Positions 7,291 to 11,461 of a stretch of 11,461 nt of DNA are shown here, piece by piece. The number at the start of each line of letters is the position of its first letter. The stretch's first letter is position 1. The stretch comes from Bacteroidota bacterium (GTDB lineage Bacteria; Bacteroidota; Ignavibacteria; UBA10030; UBA8401), in the NCBI GenBank assembly GCA_030824295.1, contig JAVBYA010000409.1, positions 1 through 11,461 on the forward strand, given 5' to 3'. A model generated the notes under the pieces. The model had not been told where the DNA came from. It saw only the letters and a program-made list of their open reading frames with translations, and made no database searches. The position numbers and the translations under genes are program-made.

Positions 7291-9074
7291 CCGTTCATTC
7301 CTTCATACCGATTCGGAAGCCGTCCGCATACTGCGGATGGCTTTTGTTGTTTTACGGGATGCTCACGGCCCAGCCGTCCGTCCGGAGCATCACCATGGAG
7401 GGGAACACATTCTTCTCCGACCGTCAGTTGCTCGAACAGACCCGGATGACGCTGCCGGTCCCGGCCGCGGATATTTCCCGATTCGTTGCTTCCATTGAGG
7501 AACTGTATCGCGGTGAAGGTTTCTACGGTTTCACTGCGGACTCGACCGTCCGTACACCTGTGAACGATAGCACGATGTTCGATGTCGTCCTCTACATTAC
7601 GGAGAACGAGCGGACGCTGGTCTCTCAGATCGTCATCAGCGGCAACAGTGCCTTCCCGACGGAGAGATTGGTGTCGCTGATGGAAACGGCCGCCGGTGAT
7701 CCGATCCGGGCCGCAGTATTGGAGGCGGATATCCGTGCAATGCTTGAATTGTATTCCCGCAGCGGATTCCCGTTCACGGCCGTTTCTGCGGAGAGCATTG
7801 CCGCCGCACCGGATGATCCGTCCAAACTTATTGTGAACCTTGTCGTGACCGAAGGACCGCCGGTATCGATCGATGAGTTCCGTACGGAAGGGAATACAGC
7901 GACGAAGACCGGGATCATCATCCGTGAAGCAAAATTGAGTGCCGGCGGAATGTTCGATCAACAACGGCTCGATGCTGTACGGAAACGGATCGAACGACTC
8001 CAATTGTTCTCTTCTGTCAGCGAACCGCAGTTGTACATCCGTCCCGGCGCTGCCGGGGATACGCTGAGCGGAGGACTGCTGCTGACCGTGACCGAGGGGA
8101 GCACGAACAATTTTGACGGTATCCTGGGATACGTTCCTCCGTCATCACCGGGAACGGAAGGATATATCACCGGGAATATCTTTGTGGCGATGAGGAATCT
8201 CTTCGGCACCGGTCGGAAAGCGTTGCTCAAGTGGCAGCGGGAGACGGCATTGACGCAGGAACTCGAACTGCAGTACCGGGAGCCGTGGCTGTTCGGCATC
8301 CCGCTTTCCGCAGGGATCGGATTCCAGCAGCGGAAGCAGGATTCGTCGTACGTCCGGACGAAGAACGAGCTCCGTGCCGATCTTGCCGTCACCGAAGCAT
8401 TGACGGTCGCCGTGAATGTGACCGGAGAAACGGTATACCCTTCCGCTGAACGGCAGCAGTTCACTGTGTTCCAAAGCGAGGGGTTCTTCTACGGTGCGGA
8501 TGTACTGTTCGATACCCGGGAGAATCCAAGGAACCCGACCGGCGGCATCCGCTATGGTGCGACAGTACAGCAAGGGACGAAACGTATCACCGGTCCGGAG
8601 CAATACCTTTCGCTGACCGACGTGCGGAATTTCACCATCCAGCGGTTCTCATTGGATGCTGACCTCTACGTGAGCACACTGCAGCGTCAGGTGATCCTGT
8701 TGGGTCTGCACGGAAAATACGTTTCCTCTACACGGCTGGAGGTGAGCGATCTGTACCCACTCGGCGGAACGACCTCCATCCGCGGATACCGGGAAAGCCA
8801 ATTTTTTGCCGCTCAATTTGCGTACATTACGGCGGAGTATCGGTTCCTGACTGGCCGGGCCTCATCCTTCTTCGGTTTTGCGGATGCCGGTTACTTCTCC
8901 CGTCCAGCCGATGCGAACCGCAGCACCCCCGGACAGGAACGAAGTCTGTACGGTTACGGCATCGGTGCCCGGATCGAAACGGGACTCGGCATCATGAACA
9001 TCTCCTATGCACTCGGTGAAGGGGATAGCTACAGTAACGGAAAAGTGCACGTCGGTATCACAAATGATTTCTAA
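7287..9074 (+). CDS. Omp85/BamA-superfamily outer-membrane protein with three POTRA domains (TamA-like)
   Basis: This 595-residue outer-membrane protein would insert or translocate proteins at the outer membrane. A signal peptide (basic IRKPSAY, hydrophobic WLLLFYGMLTA) probably ends before Gln29. Three POTRA-like units follow, about 32-106 (VRSITMEGNTFFSDRQLLEQ), 110-190 (VSQIVISGNSAFPTERLVSL) and 193-271 (VSIDEFRTEGNTATKTGIII). Each has the typical GN-x-x-[FT] turn. Residues about 275-595 are a 16-strand-type barrel carrying the Omp85 motif GGTTSIRGY (493-501, with Arg499) and ending in Phe, as outer-membrane proteins usually do. Three POTRA domains and this length fit TamA better than BamA, which has five. 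A paralogous BamA is expected elsewhere in the genome. The ATG at 7287 is needed to give a signal peptide; the later Met25 would remove it. A terminator-like hairpin lies within codons 11-23, which is unusual. Confidence 0.92.
   Translation: MTVHSFIPIRKPSAYCGWLLLFYGMLTAQPSVRSITMEGNTFFSDRQLLEQTRMTLPVPAADISRFVASIEELYRGEGFYGFTADSTVRTPVNDSTMFDVVLYITENERTLVSQIVISGNSAFPTERLVSLMETAAGDPIRAAVLEADIRAMLELYSRSGFPFTAVSAESIAAAPDDPSKLIVNLVVTEGPPVSIDEFRTEGNTATKTGIIIREAKLSAGGMFDQQRLDAVRKRIERLQLFSSVSEPQLYIRPGAAGDTLSGGLLLTVTEGSTNNFDGILGYVPPSSPGTEGYITGNIFVAMRNLFGTGRKALLKWQRETALTQELELQYREPWLFGIPLSAGIGFQQRKQDSSYVRTKNELRADLAVTEALTVAVNVTGETVYPSAERQQFTVFQSEGFFYGADVLFDTRENPRNPTGGIRYGATVQQGTKRITGPEQYLSLTDVRNFTIQRFSLDADLYVSTLQRQVILLGLHGKYVSSTRLEVSDLYPLGGTTSIRGYRESQFFAAQFAYITAEYRFLTGRASSFFGFADAGYFSRPADANRSTPGQERSLYGYGIGARIETGLGIMNISYALGEGDSYSNGKVHVGITNDF
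7317..7353 (+). terminator. Terminator-like hairpin plus U-tract inside the Omp85 signal-peptide codons
   Basis: Bases 7317-7328 (AAGCCGTCCGCA) pair with 7332-7343 (TGCGGATGGCTT), giving a 12-bp stem with one G-U pair (7322/7338) and a three-base loop TAC. Bases 7342-7353 are T except for two G (TTTTGTTGTTTT). This is the classical form of a Rho-independent terminator. It could end the upstream GWxTD transcript or act as an attenuator for the Omp85 gene. It sits 30 bases after the Omp85 ATG, so ribosomes starting there would cover the stem and allow read-through. The structure is read directly from the sequence; termination itself is inferred. Confidence 0.6.
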
Positions 9075-9105
9075 CCGGACGGAAGGTCCGAACATTTCAC
9101 AGACA

Positions 9106-9930
9106 ATGAAACCATACATCACCCTGATCCGCCCTGTCAACTTCGTCATCACGGCACTCTCCATCTTCGTTGCCTGTCTGCTGGCGGGCGGAACGCAGGC
9201 ACAGATGCTCATCATGGTCTTCGCGTCGCTCAGCGGAGCGCTCATCGGCAGCGGGGGGATGGTGATCAACGACATCCTGGATGTGGAGATCGACCGTATC
9301 AACAAACCGGACCGTCCCATCCCGAGCGGGGCGGTCGACCGGTATGATGCGATGATGTTCTACGGCGCGCTGACCGGTGCCGGACTCATCATGAGCGCGT
9401 ACACGACCCGGCAGGCGTTCATTATTGCATTCATCGCTGCGCCGGTCATTGTCATGTACAGCAAGGGATTCAAAGGGACCCCGCTCTTCGGGAATATCAT
9501 CGTCGCTGCATTGACAGGGCTCGCATTCATCTATGGCGGTGCCGTTGTCGGGAACATCCAACAGGCAGTGATGCCGGCACTCTTTGCGTTCCTCATCAAT
9601 GTGGGGCGCGAGGTGATCAAGGATATGGAGGATGTCGAGGGAGATGCGAAGAACGGTGCGGCAACATTGCCGGTGCGGTACGGCATGAGGAATGCCGCGG
9701 TCACAGCGACCTTCTTCCTGTTGTGCGTCATTGCATCGACCTTCATCCCCTACATGAACGGGATGTATGGATTGACGTATCTCATCGCAGTGAATGCCGG
9801 CGTCAATCTCGTCCTTCTGTATGTCATCGTATCACTCTGGAAGGACCAGTCTGTGAAGAACCTGAATTTTCTGTCGAATATCCTGAAATGGGATATGCTG
9901 GTCGGTCTCGCAGCGATCTATCTGGGATAG
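9106..9930 (+). CDS. UbiA-family prenyltransferase (geranylgeranylglycerol-phosphate geranylgeranyltransferase-like)
   Basis: This membrane protein of about 274 residues transfers a prenyl chain from an isoprenoid diphosphate. Both Mg-diphosphate-binding motifs are intact: NDILDVEIDRINKPDRP (Asn55, Asp56, Asp59, Asp63) and DMEDVEGD (Asp173, Asp176, Asp180). Seven or more hydrophobic helices are visible. The acceptor cannot be read from the motifs. The IRPVNFVI start, the INDILDVEIDRINKPDRPIPSG form and the GREVIKDMEDVEGDAKNGAATLPVRYG region resemble the group named geranylgeranylglycerol-phosphate geranylgeranyltransferase, found in archaea and many Bacteroidota. Alternatives are menaquinone, heme or chlorophyll side-chain transferases. 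I chose the ATG at 9106 (MKPYITLIRP) because family members begin about here. An in-frame ATG at 9064 would overlap the Omp85 gene by 11 bases and adds 14 polar residues with no family match. Neither start has a good ribosome binding site. Confidence 0.85.
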   Translation: MKPYITLIRPVNFVITALSIFVACLLAGGTQAQMLIMVFASLSGALIGSGGMVINDILDVEIDRINKPDRPIPSGAVDRYDAMMFYGALTGAGLIMSAYTTRQAFIIAFIAAPVIVMYSKGFKGTPLFGNIIVAALTGLAFIYGGAVVGNIQQAVMPALFAFLINVGREVIKDMEDVEGDAKNGAATLPVRYGMRNAAVTATFFLLCVIASTFIPYMNGMYGLTYLIAVNAGVNLVLLYVIVSLWKDQSVKNLNFLSNILKWDMLVGLAAIYLG

Positions 9931-9931
9931 C

Positions 9932-10534
9932 ATGCTCGAATACGAACAGAAATACTGGTCTGCCGGACTCCGTCATGTTGCCGGTGTGGATGAAGCGGGA
10001 CGCGGTCCGCTGGCCGGCCCGGTGGTAGCGGCGGCAGTGATCTTCTCACCGGGTGTGCTCATCCCCGGAGTGAACGATTCCAAAAAGCTGTCCGAAAAGA
10101 GGCGGGAGGCGTTGTTCCATTCCATCCACGCGCAGGCCCTTGCAGTGGGGATAGGCATCGTCGGACATGACGTGATCGATCGGATCAACATCCTGCAGGC
10201 TTCATTCCTTGCGATGAACAAAGCGTTGGAGCATCTCACGGTGAAACCGGAGCAGCTGCTGGTGGACGGGAATTTTTTCCGTCATGAACTGTATCCGGTG
10301 GAGAACATCATCAAAGGGGATGCGCTCTCGCATTCCATCGCCGCGGCTTCCATCATCGCCAAGGTGACGCGTGATGCATTGATGATGGAACTGCACGAAC
10401 AATATCCGCAGTACGGTTTTTCGAAGCATAAGGGATACGGCACACAGGTGCATATCGCTGCCATTCGTGCGCACGGCTATTCACCGGTCCACCGACGGTC
10501 GTTCCATGTTGGTTCTCTTGAAGGGATCGAATGA
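9932..10534 (+). CDS. rnhB: Ribonuclease HII
   Basis: RNase HII cuts the RNA strand of RNA-DNA hybrids and starts removal of single ribonucleotides from DNA. The 200-residue length is normal. The catalytic motif VDEAGRGPLAGPVVAAAVI (Asp20, Glu21) is followed by NDSKKLSEKRRE, LLVDGN (Asp112), and GDALSHSIAAASIIAKVTRD (Asp130). These four acidic residues align, with a constant shift of four, with Asp16, Glu17, Asp108 and Asp126 of the E. coli enzyme. The HKGYGT and SPVHRRSF motifs near the C-terminus are also intact. The ATG lies one base after the UbiA stop. The gene end overlaps the yraN-like gene by four bases (ATGA). rnhB next to yraN is a common bacterial arrangement. Confidence 0.97.
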   Translation: MLEYEQKYWSAGLRHVAGVDEAGRGPLAGPVVAAAVIFSPGVLIPGVNDSKKLSEKRREALFHSIHAQALAVGIGIVGHDVIDRINILQASFLAMNKALEHLTVKPEQLLVDGNFFRHELYPVENIIKGDALSHSIAAASIIAKVTRDALMMELHEQYPQYGFSKHKGYGTQVHIAAIRAHGYSPVHRRSFHVGSLEGIE

Positions 10535-10896
10535 AGAGCGGAACCGCATCGCACCGGCACCGAGGAACACTGGGAGAGGATGTCGCCGCGGCGTTCCTCC
10601 GGCAGAACGGATATGAGATCGTCGAACAGAATTATTATTACAACCACGGCGAGATCGACATCGTCGCGATGGATGGAAGCACTCTTGTCTTTGTGGAAGT
10701 GAAAGCCCGGCGTTCCGAACGGTTCGGAGCACCGGAAGAGGCGGTCACTCCCAAGAAGCAGGAATTGCTCCGGCGCACGGCCGAAGGGTATATGATAGAA
10801 CGGAATATCGGCGAAGCGGATTGCCGGTTCGATGTCGTCGCAGTGTTAATGACGAACGGCATTGCGGAGTGCCGGCTGCTGAAAGATTGTTTTTAA
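10531..10896 (+). CDS. YraN/UPF0102 family protein (predicted nuclease fold)
   Basis: This 121-residue cytoplasmic protein belongs to the YraN/UPF0102 family, which has a restriction-endonuclease-like fold and no settled function. The family pattern is complete: GTLGEDVAAAFLRQNGYEIVEQNY (12-35), GEIDIVAMDG (Glu41, Asp43) and LVFVEVKAR (Glu56, Lys58). The D...ExK-type arrangement of acidic and lysine residues resembles the active site of PD-(D/E)XK nucleases. GAPEEAVTPKKQELLRRTAEGYM follows, as is normal for the family. The ATG overlaps the rnhB stop (ATGA) and has an AAGGGA Shine-Dalgarno sequence at 10521-10526, so it is co-expressed with RNase HII. A role in DNA repair or processing is suggested by the fold and the neighbour, not shown. 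Confidence 0.94.
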   Translation: MKSGTASHRHRGTLGEDVAAAFLRQNGYEIVEQNYYYNHGEIDIVAMDGSTLVFVEVKARRSERFGAPEEAVTPKKQELLRRTAEGYMIERNIGEADCRFDVVAVLMTNGIAECRLLKDCF

Positions 10897-10905
10897 TTGC
10901 ATAAC

Positions 10906-10934
10906 CCGCGTCAGGGTCAATGACCTTGACACGG
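10906..10934 (+). promoter_or_regulatory. 29-base inverted repeat before phoH, possible operator or RNA hairpin
   Basis: The left arm CCGCGTCAGGGTCA (10906-10919) and right arm TGACCTTGACACGG (10921-10934) are inverted copies around base 10920. They differ at one flank position (10909/10931) and one G-T position (10914/10926). Each arm also contains two half-sites (GTCA, two bases, GTCA), so the whole reads GTCA-n2-GTCA-A-TGAC-n2-TGAC. It fills most of the 51-base gap between the yraN-like gene and the phoH start. No T-run follows the dyad, so it is not a standard terminator. It could bind a dimeric regulator or fold in the phoH leader. Confidence 0.5.
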
Positions 10935-10947
10935 ATCCAGGAAAGGA

Positions 10948-11461
10948 GTGATTGTCATCGAAAAGAAATTGTCTATTAAGGACGTGGATGCCTTATCCCT
11001 GCTGGGATACAACGATTCGCACCTTCACCTCATCGAACAGCGGTTCGATGCCACGATCACAGCGCGGGGGAGCAACATCACCATCCGCGGTGAAGAGGAG
11101 GAACTGGGCCAATTGGAGCGGGTTTTCAATGAACTGCAGTTCCTTCTGGCGAAGAACGGCGTACTGACCGCCAATGACGTGAATACCGTGCTGGATCTGG
11201 TCGTGGACGTCGCGCCGCGGAAGTTCTCCTCGGTGAAACTCAAGGAGAGCGACGTTGCCGTCCTGTTCACCAAGAACTCCATCATCAAAGCGAAGACACC
11301 AACGCAGAAGGAGTATCTGGACAAAGCATCGCGGAACGACATCATCTTCGCTATCGGTCCGGCCGGGACCGGTAAGACGTATCTGGCCGTTGCCATGGCG
11401 GTAGCGAGCCTGAAGAATAACGAGGTGAGCAAGATCGTTCTGGCGCGTCCTGCGGTGGAAG
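10948..11461 (+). CDS. PhoH family ATPase, 5' part (continues past the window)
   Basis: This is the first 171 or so residues of a PhoH-like protein, a cytoplasmic P-loop ATPase of the PhoH (Pho-regulon and RNA-associated) family. The N-terminal region (about 20-90) is KH-like, with SNITIRGEEEELGQLERVFNEL and VLTANDVNTVLDLV. It is followed by the Walker A motif GPAGTGKT (Gly137-Thr144, Lys143), TYLAVAMAV, and VLARPAVE at the window edge. The frame has no ATG. An in-frame stop lies at 10927-10929, so the start is either GTG at 10948, with AGGA at 10939-10942 five bases upstream, or TTG at 10969. I chose GTG, but the stronger AAAGGAG at 10942-10948 overlaps it, so the exact start is unsure. The gene may be co-transcribed with rnhB and the yraN-like gene or separately controlled through the dyad in front of it. 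Confidence 0.9.
   Translation, partial: MIVIEKKLSIKDVDALSLLGYNDSHLHLIEQRFDATITARGSNITIRGEEEELGQLERVFNELQFLLAKNGVLTANDVNTVLDLVVDVAPRKFSSVKLKESDVAVLFTKNSIIKAKTPTQKEYLDKASRNDIIFAIGPAGTGKTYLAVAMAVASLKNNEVSKIVLARPAVE

Noticed and set aside
9076..9090. Hairpin CGGAC-GGAAG-GTCCG between the Omp85 and UbiA genes
   Set aside because: A 5-bp stem without a following U-tract. The GGAAGG in its loop is about 20 bases from the ATG at 9106, too far for a normal ribosome binding site.
10926..10931. TTGACA, a perfect -35-like hexamer before phoH
   Set aside because: The sequence 17 bases downstream (TGATTG) is not a -10 element and would lie at the start codon. Bacteroidota-type promoters also differ, and the hexamer is part of the dyad.

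Overview
The window is a dense, single-direction run of bacterial housekeeping and cell-envelope genes, all on the + strand, at moderately high GC. Several features point to the Bacteroidota/Chlorobiota side of the FCB superphylum, such as Ignavibacteria- or Kapabacteria-like lineages. These are a GWxTD-domain protein, a DUF3108 protein, a UbiA enzyme of the geranylgeranylglyceryl-phosphate type, mostly weak Shine-Dalgarno sequences, and three signal peptides that all appear to be cut just before a glutamine. This placement is an inference; no rRNA gene is present to settle it.

Layout. (1) 1-238: 3' end of a VanX/DdpX-type D-Ala-D-Ala dipeptidase. (2) 238-1263: a GT9 (heptosyltransferase-like) glycosyltransferase. 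(3) 1319-4670: a tightly overlapped block with a secreted DUF3108 protein, a CPBP membrane protease, a small DUF2007-like protein that is easily missed, CdsA (CDP-diacylglycerol synthase) and a small lipoprotein. (4) 4671-5972: RimO. (5) 5975-9074: a secreted GWxTD protein followed by a three-POTRA, TamA-like Omp85 outer-membrane protein. (6) 9106-10896: a UbiA prenyltransferase, RNase HII and a YraN protein. (7) 10948-11461: 5' part of a PhoH-like ATPase, running off the window.

Most neighbouring genes overlap by 1, 4 or 11 bases or are separated by 0-2 bases, so long polycistronic transcripts with translational coupling are likely. There are three real breaks: 1264-1318, about 30 bases before the UbiA gene, and 10897-10947 before phoH. 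No stretch over 300 bases lacks a gene. The common theme is envelope biogenesis (glycosylation, phospholipid and possibly ether-lipid synthesis, outer-membrane protein insertion), mixed with ribosome and nucleic-acid maintenance.

The most unusual signal is at the GWxTD/Omp85 junction. A terminator-like 12-bp hairpin plus U-tract (7317-7353) lies inside the codons for the Omp85 signal peptide, and its T-rich tail encodes the Leu/Phe core of that peptide. A 10-codon mini-ORF (7258-7290) bridges the two genes just upstream. Together these resemble a translation-dependent attenuator. A second structured element is a 29-base dyad directly in front of phoH. I saw no CRISPR array, tRNA, rRNA, insertion sequence or phage gene.
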